From contig JANEZZ010001959.1 of the NCBI GenBank assembly GCA_026122225.1, forward strand, positions 3,047,501 to 3,111,500: 64,000 bases of DNA, read 5' to 3'. Numbering within the stretch: the first letter of the stretch is position 1; each line of letters starts with the position of its first letter. The position numbers and the translations under genes are program-made. The notes beneath the pieces are model-generated. The model was not told the DNA's origin, did not search any database, and saw only the letters and a program-made list of their open reading frames with translations. Of the stretch, positions 32,340 through 44,220 are shown piece by piece. This DNA comes from Heloderma charlesbogerti. Its lineage: Eukaryota > Chordata > Lepidosauria > Squamata > Helodermatidae.

Positions 32340-33886
32340 AATGCACCATCCAAGTATGGAGGCCACACCACAAGCACAAAGGTTTATTTTCAGCCTGAGT
32401 TCACAGAGGTCTTAGCCTTGTAGCCATCTTGGAAAAAGATCTCTAAGTTCAGAAACATGCTCAGTTTTATTTTGCCATCAACATTCAGAACATCACAGAG
32501 TGTTCCTCTAAGTGACCTTCCTAGTTCAGGCGTCCTGTGTCTAAAGAAAAGACCTAATACAGCAGAGTCTTCTTTGTGGACATTTAGAACAGGGATTAAG
32601 TAACGTAGCATCCCTTCCTGACCTGACCCCTCAAATCTGATAGTCAGCACTGCAGGGGATGGGGCAGTATATTTAAGATTTGAAAATTTTAAAAAGCTCA
32701 TCTCACATTGCTAAGTCAGGTGGATTTGAACAAATGGGTCTGTAATGTAAGGCTTCTAATTAAATAGATCTTTTGATGTTGTTGGAGTGGTAACTGCTAG
32801 CATGGAGGTGCATGTAACTGTCAATTAGTTTCCTATAAAAGGAGGTTTGAAGGCAGCCCCCTGTCAAGGAAATTAGCATTAGTGTGGGAGCAGTTTATGC
32901 TCAGATTGATGGTGGGATAGAAAGAACTGAAGGAATGTCTTGACTGAGTCTTCATCGTGAGTTCAAATTAAGAAAATGTCATTTATGTGTCTAAATATGA
33001 GGCAGTTCTCAGATAGGCTGCAATCCAAAATTTAAACAAAAAAATGTATCTGCTGGAGTTTTAAAACTTGTCTTCCATTTAAACACATTGAAAGAATAAT
33101 TTTCAAGGTGTGTGGAATCTCTTTTTGATCAGCTGTATTCATGCTGTGAGTGCTGAGTATTCTTTTACTATGAAATACTATTTTTATAACATGCGTGCAA
33201 GTTACAGACCAGGGTATAATCTCCTAAACATTTGAGTTTATAAGCAAAGTCTGATATTGCTTTCTACCCAGAAGAATGAGCTGCTGTAATCGTTTCAGTC
33301 CTGAGTACTCCCAGCCTGCTGTTAAACAATCTGAAAGCTATAAAATGGACAGTGAGAACAGACTGGGAATGGAAGGAGATTGTAAAGCTTTATCCATGGA
33401 AGAAAATAATGATGCCGTTTTCTCATTATTCAAACATGGTTAGAGCCAAAAAGCATCCATCGTAAATAACGAAAAGAACAAATTAATAATTATTTCTATA
33501 ATCATCGTATTACAAAATGCTGGGCAAGAAAACATCTTTGGTGAAAGTACCTTGTGTTTCTTTAAACGCATTCAAAAGAAATAGACAAAAATTGAACATT
33601 TCCCCTCTCCTGTTGATATTATATGTATCTGATAGTTTCCATTCTTTATCTGAATCTTCTTGTATCACCATTTGATTGCTAACATAGGCCATTACTCTCA
33701 TTTCTTCCACTCATTTTTTGGCCAAATAAAGTAACCTTGTACTGACTTTTGCCTTTAATTTTTGACACGGTATTGTTTTCTGAGTGTGTTAAGACTCCAT
33801 GTGTTATGAGGCATCAGAGGTCCCCAACCTTTTTGGGTCCCTGAATGGCACTAGATGGCAGCACTTCACTTTGAATTCCAGTTAAT

Positions 33887-33887
<1 letters not shown>
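32340..33887. other. No gene; ordinary non-coding DNA
   Basis: The 103-codon minus frame at 32390-32701 has no recognised domain and no splice context. A decayed hAT end ('gaggtccccaacctttttgg') lies near 33816. Confidence 0.35.
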
Positions 33888-33925
<38 letters not shown>

Positions 33926-33959
33926 GGGTGGGGGGAGAGAGAGAGAGAGAGAGAGAGAA
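33888..33959. repeat. (GT)n then (GA)n microsatellites
   Basis: About 17 GT units (33888-33921) followed by a G-rich spacer and about 11 GA units (33937-33958). Confidence 0.95.
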
Positions 33960-36852
33960 ATAAAATTAAAAATCAGGATGGGCAGGGAGCCTGGCAGAAA
34001 TTACTTAGAAACTAAAAGTACTCCAAGACTGGGTTATACATTAGTTCTTAATTTTAAAGATCATATTCAAAATATTGTATTTCTTTCCCAATTGCGTTAT
34101 ATAGGAATAGTTCTGCATGTATAATTAAGGTGGATGGGTGAAATGACATTAGGTTCTACCAAGAATAGGTTCTACTAGGTGTTATTCTGGTTGCAAGTTA
34201 ATCCTAGGATTGTTGGAGCAAAGCAACACCCAATGGCTGATTTGCCATTTTTGAAAATATGAAAACTTACTGTTACCCAGATCTATCCCTAGCTGTAAGC
34301 AAAACATGCAGGTTCCTTGTTATGTACAGAACAGAAGCAGAGAAACATGGCCATTTTTATATAAGCAGAGCTGAAGATTAAGTTTAGGTGGAGAAAAAAA
34401 GTCAGTAGAAGCTAAATTGGGAAGCATTACCAAATAGTTAGAGGGAATGTGAAGTTCAGGTTGCTGAAAATCATCTTCGTCCGGTTTTAGGATATCCTGA
34501 ATGGTTAAATTCAATATTTTCCAAAACACAGGAAAAAGAAAGCCATGTTGGTCCCTAAGGAAAAATCCAAAATTCACAGTTCAGCAATATCTTTATTAGG
34601 ACCAACCAAACTATCACAAAATAAGCAAGCTTTCAATTTCTAAAGATATTGCCCAACTGTGGGTGTTAAATGTTTTGGGGTTCTACCCCAAAATGACACA
34701 GGCTGTGAGGCTTATATTCTGAAAGACATGAGACAAAAGGAAAACTGTAAAGAGAAAGAAGAGGAAGCAAGAAATTCAGGTACCTTAAATTTCCAGTTAT
34801 GTAATGACCAGGTAGCATGACCCTTGAAGAGATAGTTCAGAGAGAGGAGTCATATGGCAGTTGGCCTTAGCTGAGACAAGGGAGTAGTCTATCTCAGCGC
34901 TCTCTCTGTTGAAGCCAGGTCAAATGACTGTTAACAAAAGACAGTTATGGGAAAAAAGGAGACAAATGACAGTTACCCCAACTGAGCCAATAGAGTGATA
35001 GGATGATCTTGGCTTAGTTGATACACACTGCTTTAACAGGTAGGTTGTTCCGTCAGTTTCATGTGTCAATTGATGGAATATATGCAGCATCCCCTTTGAA
35101 TGAAATGTGTTCAAATTTATGTTTGTTCCCTTGTCACTCATGGCTGCCTGATGATCTAAGAACTGGTAAATAGTCTCCATTGTCAAAGGAAATTAAGTCC
35201 AACTTTTGTTCGTTTGTTTGTTTGTTTCAAATTATACTACTAGCTGATGAGGGGGGAAATACCTGCAGTTAAGTTTGCATTTGAACTGTGGGTGTGTTAA
35301 TCCTTGAACCTTGTTTCTGCTAAGACAGCTTGGTAACTAATCCTATGTGAATTACATTTAGTTGGATCCTAAAATACATAAGCAGCTTCTGTTCACCGAA
35401 GGCTGGGTGACTTCCCCTCCTGCCTCCATTCCTTTGCACCCCCCCCCCAAAAAAAATCTGGTCCAGAGGTTGAAGAACCCTCTAGAACAGCATGGATGGC
35501 ACAAGAAGCTGCAGAGGGGAGGGGGATCAGGAAAACTCTCCTCCCCCCTTCCAGGAGGGGAGGCCTCTCCTGGATTCTATGGATGCAAGGGCACCTTCTG
35601 TTCATGGAAGGCTTGATTTGGAACTGAGCCATTACCTTTCATTTGATTATGCTGTAGCAGTAAATTGAACAATTTTGCACTCCAGTGCACGATTACTTGG
35701 CAGTGGGTCCCACTGAAATCATTGAATCTTGTATCTGAGTAAGCATGCATAGTATTGGTCTGTTCATATCAGGCTGCTTTCCCCTATCGCATTTATTTGG
35801 AAACCTTGTCCATCTCTCCCCAAAAGTCTTTAATCTGTTATGCTTCTTGTGCTATAGTCATTTGTATTCTTTTATGTTATGGAACTATACATTGTAAAGT
35901 ACTGATTATGAAAGCTCTGTCTTACTGGCAACTTTGTAAACTATTCTAACAGGAGCATCCAAGAGATAAATCCCTGAAGAGGTTTTGTTGCTTTCTATTA
36001 GGAACCTCAATGCCATAATGGATAAGCTTTATGAAGATGTCATTAGTATAACACCTGCAGTGACAGAATTTCCATTATTTTGAAATGACTAATAGGAGAC
36101 CCATTATGGATCTTGTATCATTGTCCATATTGTTAAGGATCTTATGTTTGATGTCCTAATTCCAAAGGCATTTTTCTTGAGGATCAGATTAGCAAATACA
36201 ATGCCTGGTTTGCACTGCAGAGTACTTAATGTGAAACATACAGATTACCTAATATGTTATGATAAATACAGGACTCCTTCTGAAAATAGGAGCCCCATAC
36301 TGAGTTCTCCAGCTGTGTAATGTGCAATAAATAATACTCTATGGCCTGATAGAGTATGCTATGCACACTTTAGGCACTTTCCTAGCCCTTAGCAGCCAAG
36401 GAAGGATGTGAAACAGGGATGGGAAAACACTTAACATCATGATGCTGAGGCAGAGGGTACCTTTTTCTACACATTGTGTAGTAGGTGGGAGATAATTCAA
36501 TATGGATTTTCAATGATAGCCCTGGGATACTTGTAACTCATAGTTTCACCTTTAGCTTGGAGTGATATGCTGTTTGAAGCAGTGAGAATGTATAGATAAG
36601 TTGTATTTTCAAGTGCCAGGGACTACAAAGAAATATATCAGTTGTTGTTTTCCTGATGGACATATATCAGCCTAAGAGCAATGTTTTACAGGTTCAGTCC
36701 GAAGTACAAATCCAGAACTCCAAATGTGGCCGGTTTGATATCCCTGGCAAAGCTGCAAGCACAGCATGATAGACCTAGACTTCCTTCTCGCCAGCACCTG
36801 ACCTTCAAGCCCTTTTCACATGTTTCCCTCTGTATGATCACTGAACATGTAG
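33960..36852. other. No gene; mostly unassigned DNA
   Basis: A repeat-like phrase 'agcaatatctttattaggac' lies near 34584 and a decayed CAATCCTATGC-type MITE near 35676-35755 ('gtgggtcccactgaaatc'). A C-rich/GA-rich stretch is at 35395-35570. No exon could be supported. Confidence 0.35.
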
Positions 36853-36972
36853 AACAGCCTTCTCCAATCGGGTGCTTTCCAGATGTTTTGGACAACAACC
36901 CCCATCAGTCCCAGTCAGGAATACTGAGAATTGTAGTCTAAAACATCTGGAGGGCATCAGGTTAGCGGCTGG
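36853..36972. mobile_element. hAT MITE (CAGCCTTCCCCAA family)
   Basis: 'acagccttctccaatcgggt', 'gctttccagatgttttggac' and the inverted 'aaaacatctggagggcatca' define the element. The flanks are too diverged to show a duplication. Confidence 0.7.
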
Positions 36973-37269
36973 AATAGAGAGCAGAGCAGGACCATGCTCT
37001 CTGGCCCTGCCCCGACATTGGCATACCCACAGGAAGTGCTCCCCAACCCTTGCACATGCAGCTGAATATGCAGACAGGGCCCCTACACGTTCCACCTGCT
37101 TCAGCTGCATGACTGGGCTTCCTGATCCTGTAGAGGTCTGTATGCGTGTACAGCTGTGCACATGTAGGGGCCGTTTTAGGCAGAAATGCAGTTCTGAGCT
37201 GCTAAGAGAAAAGTGGGATAAAACATGTCACAACTCAACCTGAAACTGAGAAATTTGCTACCACTACAT

Positions 37270-37624
37270 CAGGGGTAGGCAACCTTTTTTGGCCATGGGC
37301 ACATGTGGCAATATGAGAAACTGGCCTGGGAACCACCACAAAATGGCTGCCACGGGAGGCATGGCAAAGGACAAGTAACCTGCTCAAAAGACTGAGTATA
37401 AGCAGAGGTGGTGCCTGAATCCCAACACACTAAACCACACCTTTGAACCCACAGTTTTCAGCACCAACAGAAACCAATTTCACAGCAATCTCAGCTGCTG
37501 GTGAGAAAATGTGTTAATGAAAAAAAAAAAAATAAAACTGGGAGGGGTAAGACACCTTGGTAGGCACCAAGAAAAGTGCCTGGGGAAACACTGGTGCCCA
37601 CAGGCACCATGTTGCCTACCCCTG
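37270..37624. mobile_element. hAT (Charlie-like) MITE with CAGGGGTAGGCAACC ends
   Basis: Left end caggggtaggcaacctttt, right end 'catgttgcctacccctg' (its complement). 355 bp, non-coding. Flanks cactacat and gcaaagtg do not match, so the duplication is lost or the ends are slightly off. Confidence 0.7.
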
Positions 37625-38019
37625 GCAAAGTGGTTCTTCTTCACTATTACTATTATGGATGCCACCAAAACTCAAAATTAGTCAGTTTGTAAATTTAATC
37701 TAGAAGGTTCATAATTCTTGAACATACAATGAGCCCTGACTTCAGTCCAACAAATGTTAATATTTTCATACCACAAACTGAGACTGAATGTGAGTTAATC
37801 TACATTTTTTGTGCCTGCACAGACCAAATGGCCAGCATGATTAAAACTCTGCCATCTTTGCAGGTGCTCAGTCATTCGTTGCTGTAACTCTTTCATTTCT
37901 GAAGGAAGTCCCATTTTCAGTGCACATGCACAGAATGGTTTTACTTTAGCAGATTAGTTTGCCTTTGCCAAAGGAACCATTCCATTTAAAAACCTGGATC
38001 TGAAACCATACACCAGCCA
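37625..38019. other. No feature recognised
   Basis: Unassigned non-coding sequence. Confidence 0.4.
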
Positions 38020-38027
38020 GTCATGAA

Positions 38028-38476
38028 TAGGGATGTATGAGAAATTCATTTCGGTTCATTTTTTTTTTATCAGGATTTACCCTGTTTGCACCTTGGAGAC
38101 CAAACACAAACTCAGACAGGATCTACAGTCGAAGTCCACACATTTGCGAGCTTCCAGTATGATTTGCAGACCAAAAAAAAATGCAATCAACAGCATGCAT
38201 ACATTTGAAAAACACGCATGAAAAAGTGCGTACTTTTGAAAAATGTACACAAATACACTTTAATCAATGGGAGAAGAATGTGTAAATTTCAAAGATGTGC
38301 AAAATCGATGGGTACATTTGGGAAAAAAGTGCATGACAATATGGACGGATGTTCATGTGAAAAGGGGGAAAAAAAGCAAATCTTGCAATTTGAAACAGGC
38401 TTGAGTCAGAACAAGCTTCAAGATGGAATTTGGAGAATGTCAGTGAGCTTGGGTTTTGCTGATTCACGCATCCCTA
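38028..38476. mobile_element. TAGGGATG-family hAT MITE, AT-rich type (449 bp)
   Basis: Ends are tagggatg and catcccta. Flanks are gtcatgaa (38020-38027) and atcatgaa (38477-38484), 7 of 8. The interior has repeated 'aaaatgtac', 'aaagatgtgcaaaat' phrases. The same interior appears at 51594-51980. Confidence 0.85.
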
Positions 38477-38729
38477 ATCATGAAGAGCAGGCATTTTTGT
38501 TGCTGCTTCTGCTTGTTCTGCTCCTGCAGTTACTGCCTGCCCCTATGGCTTCGTGGTAGCCTGCTACTATAAACAAAACACATCTGATACCAGCCAGTCA
38601 GAGAAGGAATGCAGGTCATAAATGCCGGACATCATGATGCACATCGCAGAAAACACACACCATATTAAACACATTCCCAAGATGCACTTGGCGATGTGCA
38701 TGTGCAAAAATTCTGAGATACTTCAAAAT

Positions 38730-39112
38730 CTTATTTATTTATTTATTTATTTATTTACAGTGTTTATATACCGCTTCATATCTAGAACAGATTGCAGAGC
38801 CATGAACACAAGAGATAAAACAGTAAAAGGACAAAAAAGATTAAAACACCTGATTAAAATTATGCTATTAAAAACAAACAAACACAGAATACCAATAGAA
38901 ACCATGACTGGTCAATTAAGGAATGCCTCCTTGAACAGTGCCGTTTTCAGGAGGCACCAGAAACAAGGCAGTGTTGGTGCCTGCCTCACCTCCAGGAGCA
39001 GGGAGTTCCAAAGGAATGAGGCCGCTACACTGAAGGCGCTTCTCCTGGTGGACTCCAGTCGGGCCATAGATCCACGTGGAACCACCATGAGCATGCCCTT
39101 TGATGACTTCAG
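38730..39112 (-). mobile_element. L2/CR1-like LINE 3' end (minus)
   Basis: Starts with (ttta)n, 'tacagtgtttatataccgct', and on the minus strand encodes RRSAFSVAASFLWNSLLLEV followed by FWCLLKTALFKEAFL, the ORF2 C-terminus signature. Confidence 0.8.
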
Positions 39113-39235
39113 TTGACTGGGCAGGTTGGTAAGTTACTCTTGTATTAACAGAGAAATATTGTCCAAGTTTATAACACTGGATTTAAAATTCCATATTACA
39201 AACTCTGAGAGGATCATTTCACCTACCACTTAGTC
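39113..39235. other. Spacer, no feature
   Basis: Short unassigned spacer before the next hAT element. Confidence 0.4.
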
Positions 39236-39243
39236 ATCACCAT

Positions 39244-39784
39244 TAGGGATGTACGAAAGGCACTTACCTGGTCCCACAGCTTGCTTCGCGGTGGGGGGGA
39301 GGCGCTTTGGTTCTCCCCCCGAAGTTCAGGCCGGGGGGGGAGGCACCCCGCCTTGCCCGGCCGAAATTCAGGCCGGGGAGAAGCGCCCCGTCTCCCCGGC
39401 TGCGAAATAAAAAAGTGAAAAAAAACAACACCCGTGATAGGCTATGTAACGATTTACGTAGCCTATCATGGCTAGATTTCCAAAGTCAGCCATGATAGGC
39501 CACATAAATCATTACGTAGCTATCACAGGTGTTTATTTTTTTTTTACTTTATTTTGTAATGGCGGTGGCGGCAGCCGGTCAGAAGACCGGCCGCCTCCCC
39601 CGCCCCCGACAAACTGCCGCCGAACTCCTGCTGGGACCCGCTGCCGAGAGGGACATTCGAGGGAGGTAAGTCCCATCCGGGGGGTGGCGGGGGTGGCGGA
39701 GAATTTCACCAACAATTTCAGGGGGCCAAATGCGTTGGCATTCGGCCTCCCCGAGATTCGTGGAGAAATTCTCCGCCATCCCTA
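39244..39784 (+). mobile_element. TAGGGATG-family hAT element (541 bp), perfect TSD
   Basis: Ends are tagggatg and catcccta; identical atcaccat duplications lie at 39236-39243 and 39785-39792. It is a shortened hairpin-array member: only two gataggctacgtaa-type palindromes remain (39434-39470, 39488-39524) between subterminal GC-rich arms. AGGTAAGT is exact on the minus strand at 39262-39269 and on the plus strand at 39664-39671. The left end is the tacgaaaggcacttacct type, the right end the gtggagaaattctccgcc type. Confidence 0.95.
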
Positions 39785-39814
39785 ATCACCATTGTCGTCG
39801 TCATCATCATCATC

Positions 39815-40745
39815 CCCCCAATTTGGCCCTCCAGGGTTCCCTGGAAGGCCATGCCCCACCACTTAGACCCACTGCCCTTTCCCCATAACCAATTATTGGG
39901 TGGTTTACTAGCTTTTGTGCAGTTTTTCCCCATTGTAAATGGGTAACATTAGTGCTGTGCTGAAAATTTCGACTTTTCCATTTTTGGTATTTCGTGGGGG
40001 TGGGTGGGGGAGAAACAAAAAGTCTGGAGAAAGAGGCTGAGAGAGGGGAGAATTTCAAAGAATTCTCTCTTGTGAAGGGGAACAAGGTTTCCACATCCCT
40101 TTTTAAGTGTAGGCAATTCTTGAGCTGTCTTCTATTTTTTATTTTTGTAAAAATGCCCCCTGCACTTTCAGGAGCCCAGGCCTCTTCTCCAGCCTGGCAG
40201 TTCTTTCTGAACTCCCCCGGGAGACCATGGACCTTGGCCCCTCCAATAGGCATTCAGGAAGAACTCCCAGCTGGTGAAGAGGCCTCAGCTCCTGGAAGTG
40301 GTTTTTTTTTTTTTTAAGTAAAAAACAGACAGAAGGCCCCTCAAGAATTGCCTACACTTCTTGAAACCCTGTCCACCTCCCCAATGCAAAGATTCTCTGA
40401 AATTTCCCCCTTCCCTGTGAAAGAGGCAGAAAAAGCAATGCCTCTTTCACAGGGAGTGAAAACGTTCCCCAAAATAGGGGCAGGCACAGCATTAGTTAAA
40501 ATGTCTCCCCGCCTAAGGGGCGTAGTTACTGGTAGTAAAAGCTTTAAACCTAAACATGCTTTTAGCCCCCACTCCTTTTACCTCTGCCCCACCCACCACC
40601 GGGATGTGATCCCCAAGAGCTTCTCCAAAATGGAGTCTGCCCCTTGGGCTGAAGGATGCTCTGCGCCCCTGGTATTTGGCATTTCCAAAGGGTTTCACTT
40701 CCAGACATTGGCCAGAGCCAGACATGCTTAGATTCAGCAAGGTGG
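39815..40745 (-). mobile_element. hAT (Charlie-like) MITE split by another hAT element
   Basis: 39815-39949 ('tttggccctccagggttccc', 'attattgggtggtttacta') and 40503-40745 ('cgcctaaggggcgtagttac', 'gccccttgggctgaagga') are successive parts of the family seen at 11760-12069 and 49306-49626. The element at 39950-40494 lies between them. The outer ends are approximate. Confidence 0.6.
39950..40494. mobile_element. hAT-type palindromic MITE with TAGTGCTGTGC ends (545 bp)
   Basis: Left end tagtgctgtgctg, right end 'caggcacagcatta'. Flanks are ggtaacat (39942-39949) and gttaaaat (40495-40502), 6 of 8. Its two halves are inverted copies: 'aagtgtaggcaattcttgag' (40105) pairs with 'ctcaagaattgcctacactt' (40340), and 'caggcctcttctccagcctg' (40178) pairs with a segment near 40275. 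Non-coding. Confidence 0.75.
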
Positions 40746-40904
40746 CTGCATCATGCAGCCTCAGACCATTCATGACAGTTTGAACTGGGGTAGCTTGAAA
40801 TACCACCTCCCCTGAGCCTGATAAGCCTCAACCCAATATGAGGCAAGCCACACCATTCAAAATTTTGGAGGCTGAGCTTGATTTATTTTGTTAAATTTTT
40901 TTAG

Positions 40905-41400
40905 ATTGGAGTTTGTTTATTTATTTACAATCATTTTAGGGCACTTTTAAAGGTAAACCCCTCTCTTAAGGTGTCATACAGAATAAAAACCATACAAAAT
41001 ATACAAATTGGCAATGCATATACACTAATATACTATAAAAACTATAAAAAACAAATTACACCGATAACACCCACAGTCATTATGGGAAAGCTGGTGAAAA
41101 CAGGTGGGTCTTCAGAGCTTTTCTGAAGATCTGCAAAGCAGGGGCCTGATGACCCCCTGATGGAAGCTGATTCCAGAGGTGCAGGGGCACCACTGAGAAG
41201 GCCCTCTCCCTTGTACTACCAGCCTAACCACCCTTGGTGGCGGGCAAGTGAGAAGGGCCCCTGCTGATGCCCTCAAAATGTGGGCAGGCTGGTATGGAAG
41301 AAGGCAGTCTTTCCAGTGATCTGGGCCCAAACCATTTAAGGCTTTAAAGGTTAAAACCAGCCCTTTAAATTGGGCTTGGAAGCACATGGTGACCAATGCA
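40905..41400 (-). mobile_element. L2/CR1-like LINE 3' end (minus)
   Basis: Starts tttatttatttacaatcatt; minus-strand coding remnants include FKGLVLTFKALNGLGPDHW and RGPSQWCPCTSGISF (decayed RAFS...LWNSLP). Adjacent and head to head with the plus-strand fragment at 41410. Confidence 0.75.
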
Positions 41401-41409
41401 GTATTAGTG

Positions 41410-41795
41410 TCCTATGAGCAGACCACTCATTACTCTTCCTTTCCCCAAACGTATCTGTCAGCAAAGCAGGGGCACAGACAGCAAGACCAGCAAGAAACTC
41501 ATCCCCCATCCCCGCTACCCCGGTGGAACTCCCTGCCTTTGGAGGTCAGGCAGGTGCCAACGTTGTGTTCCTTCCAGCGCCTCCTGGAGCCATTGGTACT
41601 TTGGGAAGCCTTCCTTTGCGATCAGCCATGTTTTATTAAATTTGGTCTTATTACAACTCATTTCTTTTAAAAATGTTTTAATAGTTTTAATAGGGTGTTT
41701 TATTCTTTTATCGTTGCTGTTCACCACTCTGAAATACTTTGATGTGGAGTGGTATATAAATATTGCAAATAAATGAATAATAAAATAAACATTCG
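41410..41795 (+). mobile_element. L2/CR1-like LINE 3' end (plus)
   Basis: 'cggtggaactccctgccttt' and 'ttccagcgcctcctggagcc' correspond to the WNSLPLEVRQ..F..LL segment; it ends 'gatgtggagtggtatataaa' with an (AATAA)n tail. Confidence 0.75.
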
Positions 41796-42884
41796 ACAGC
41801 ACAATTTCAGGTGCAACAGACACTAAAAAACATACATCTTCAGATCTATAAGAAACATAGATCTTCTAACAGGGCCAGGAGTCCTTTGTGGATGGAAGGA
41901 GCAGCTGCAAGGGTTTTTGTTGTTGTAGTTAAATAGCAGAAAAAGAGGGGTAAATCCTCAGCAACGTCATATAGTTAATGTAAAGTAAGTCAATACCCCC
42001 TTCCTCCCCCCACACATTTCAGGGAATTTTGCCCCTCACCCCCCAAAAGCAGTAGAACCCCCCCTACTTACATGGGATACAAATGGACCCACGAAAGGTG
42101 ATGGGTGTGTGTGTGTGTGTGTGTGTGTGTGATTTTCACATCATGTCTGTTCATATCACTTGTTCCACTGTTAGCTATCATAGCAAATAAATAGCCACTG
42201 GTAGATCTTCCAACAGAATGATGTATGAATATGTGCATTAAAAATGCTCTGACTTAAGCTGCCTTTCTTATAGTTCTCTTATCCCTAAAAGGCACTGTAT
42301 GATTTTGGATATCAAAAGTATTCTCTGTGCCTTCTGCTGTGTTACTTGAAAGGCAACACTTTGTTGGTCAAGATGCAGTACAATTGTCATTGGAAATGTA
42401 ACCTCCTTGATCAACAGGGTTTCCTATGCCTGTGGGTGATAAATCTGTAATGGGCTCTGCCCTTGGAAATGATCAATGGCCAATCAGCCCTAAGTGTCAA
42501 ACCATTGTTGTTAAGATGTCCTAGACAAACTCCTACTGGGCAGAAACACATATTCCAGACCTGACCAAAGAGTCTGATTAATGACCCATTGACTTCCTTC
42601 CTCTGTCGTGCTGGGAAAATCACTCTAAATGGAAATACCTCTTGACCTAGTGGGAGGTGTGACTAGTACAGGCCCCTGACATACTGATATATAAGAGCTG
42701 TGACTGGTCTTATATTGCTTGGAAAGGGGGAGATACCATGTGGCCCTTTGTGCCATATAAGGATGGCCTGGCTTAGCCCTCCTTCTAAGGAGCACATCTG
42801 CCTATATTTCTCATTGACTTTGGCTACCTGCTATTTATCAAGTGCCATTCTTGATTGTTCTAGTAGTCTTGCTCTGGCCACTTA
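41796..42884. other. No gene; one microsatellite
   Basis: A (GT)n tract occupies 42105-42131. Otherwise unassigned non-coding DNA. Confidence 0.4.
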
Positions 42885-43000
42885 TTCATTCATTTATTTA
42901 CTTTATTTGTTGCATTCCTATACTGCCCCATAGCCAAAGCTCTCTGTGCGGTTTACAGACGTTAAAACATTAAAATACAATTTACGAAGTTTGTACTGTA
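42885..43000 (-). mobile_element. L2-like LINE 3' UTR fragment (minus)
   Basis: (attc)n-(ttta)n, then cattcctatactgccccata, 'gccaaagctctctgtgcggt' and an A-rich stretch: the minus-strand 3' tail only. Confidence 0.7.
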
Positions 43001-43048
43001 TACATATGCTAGAATTCTTATGTCTGAGGCTATGGGCTGGGCTGGGCT

Positions 43049-43158
43049 GGGGCCATAGCTCAGTGGTGGAAAACATACTTTGCATACAGAAGGTCCCACC
43101 CCAAGTTCAGTCCTTGGTGTCTCCACTTAAAGGAGCCTTTCCCAATCTGGAATCCTTC
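43049..43158 (+). mobile_element. tRNA-derived SINE head, truncated
   Basis: A tRNA-like region reads ggggccatagctcagtggtg (A box) ... 'ctttgcatacagaaggtccc' (anticodon-loop region, TGC) ... 'caagttcagtccttggtg' (B box), followed by 'ctccacttaaaggagcc', the SINE body. It stops where the hAT composite begins. The degenerate acceptor and B-box mismatches argue for a SINE and against a functional tRNA gene. Confidence 0.65.
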
Positions 43159-43434
43159 TAGGGATGTCAGAATTCCATCACGGATCTTGGTGAGGCCAAA
43201 TGCCAGTGCATTCGGCCCCCTGAAATCCATGGCAGAACAAAGCCCCCCCCCCACGAAAGGCGCACGAAATGGAGCACTTACCTGCTGCCGTCCACGCTGA
43301 CTTGCGAATGGCAGCGGTGTCTGTGGCTGCCATTCGCTTCCTCATTATAGCCGTGATAGGCTACGTAAATAATTACGTAGCCTATCATGGCTAACGCAGG
43401 GATGCCATTTGTGTTCCCTTTTTAGCCGTGATAG
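43159..43434 (-). mobile_element. TAGGGATG-family hAT element, left part only
   Basis: Starts tagggatgtcagaattcc and follows the subfamily of 24545 closely ('ccagtgcattcggccccctg', 'gagcacttacctgctgccg', one gataggctacgtaaataatt palindrome at 43363-43393). It breaks off in the middle of the next stem (cgtgatag) where a second element starts. AGGTAAGT (minus) is exact at 43276-43283. Confidence 0.8.
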
Positions 43435-44220
43435 TAGGGATGGGGGATAATTTCTCCGAAACTTTGGGGGGCCGAGTACCAACGTATTCGGCCCCCCGAA
43501 GTAGTTTCGGGGAGAAATTCTCCGCCACCCCGCCCTCCCCCCCCCGGGATGGGACTTACCTTTCCCGAATGTCACTCCCGGTGGCGGGTCGCAGCGGCGG
43601 TTCGGCAGGGCTTCAACAGGGGCAGGGGCGGCAGCCGGTCTTTCGACTGGCTGCCGCCGCCGCCATTCCAAGAAAAGTAAAAAAAAAAAAATGCCCCCAT
43701 GATAGGCTACGTGACGATCAACGTAGCCTATCATGGCTAGATTTGCAAAGTCAGCCGTGATAGGCTACGTAAATCGTCATGTAGCCTATCACGGGTGACT
43801 TAAAAAAAAAAAAAAAAGCGCATACGGCTAATGGCGGCCCACATAGGGAGCCGCCATTCACGTTCCTTATTTGGTTGCTGTAGTCTATGTAAAGATTACG
43901 TAGACTACGGCGAAAATAAGGGCAATGCTATTTGCGTTGCCCTTATTTTCGCCGTAGTCTACGTAAAGATTTACGTAAAGAAATCCGGAAATCCGTAAAG
44001 TCTACGTAAAGAAATCCGGAAATCCATGGAGCAGCCAGGCCAGGCCTGGCTGGCTGCTCCACGGAGCTGCCATGGAGCACAGCCAGCCAGCCAGAATTCC
44101 AGGGGTGGGGGGGAGGAACGGAGCACCTCCCCTTCCGGCCAGGATTCCGGGGGGAGGGATGGAACGCCTCCCCCCCATCAGCATAATCCGCGAAAGGTAA
44201 ATACCTTTCGTACATCCCTA
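43435..44220 (-). mobile_element. TAGGGATG-family hAT element inserted in a relative (786 bp)
   Basis: Ends are tagggatg and catcccta. Palindromes of both stem types lie near 43701-43735, 43757-43793, 43880-43910 and 43950-43977. The left flank is cgtgatag (inside the 43159 element) but the right flank is caataaac, so no duplication pairs up. The duplicated phrase 'gtaaagaaatccggaaatcc' (43976 and 44003) suggests local rearrangement. AGGTAAGT (minus) is exact at 43554-43561; aggtaaat is at 44195-44202. Confidence 0.85.

Noticed and set aside
32390..32701. 103-codon minus ORF as an unannotated exon
   Set aside because: No recognisable domain, no convincing acceptor and donor pair, and no neighbouring exon.
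43049..43122. Functional tRNA gene (TGC-like anticodon)
   Set aside because: A-box and B-box are present but mismatched, stems do not pair well, and the sequence continues into a SINE body.
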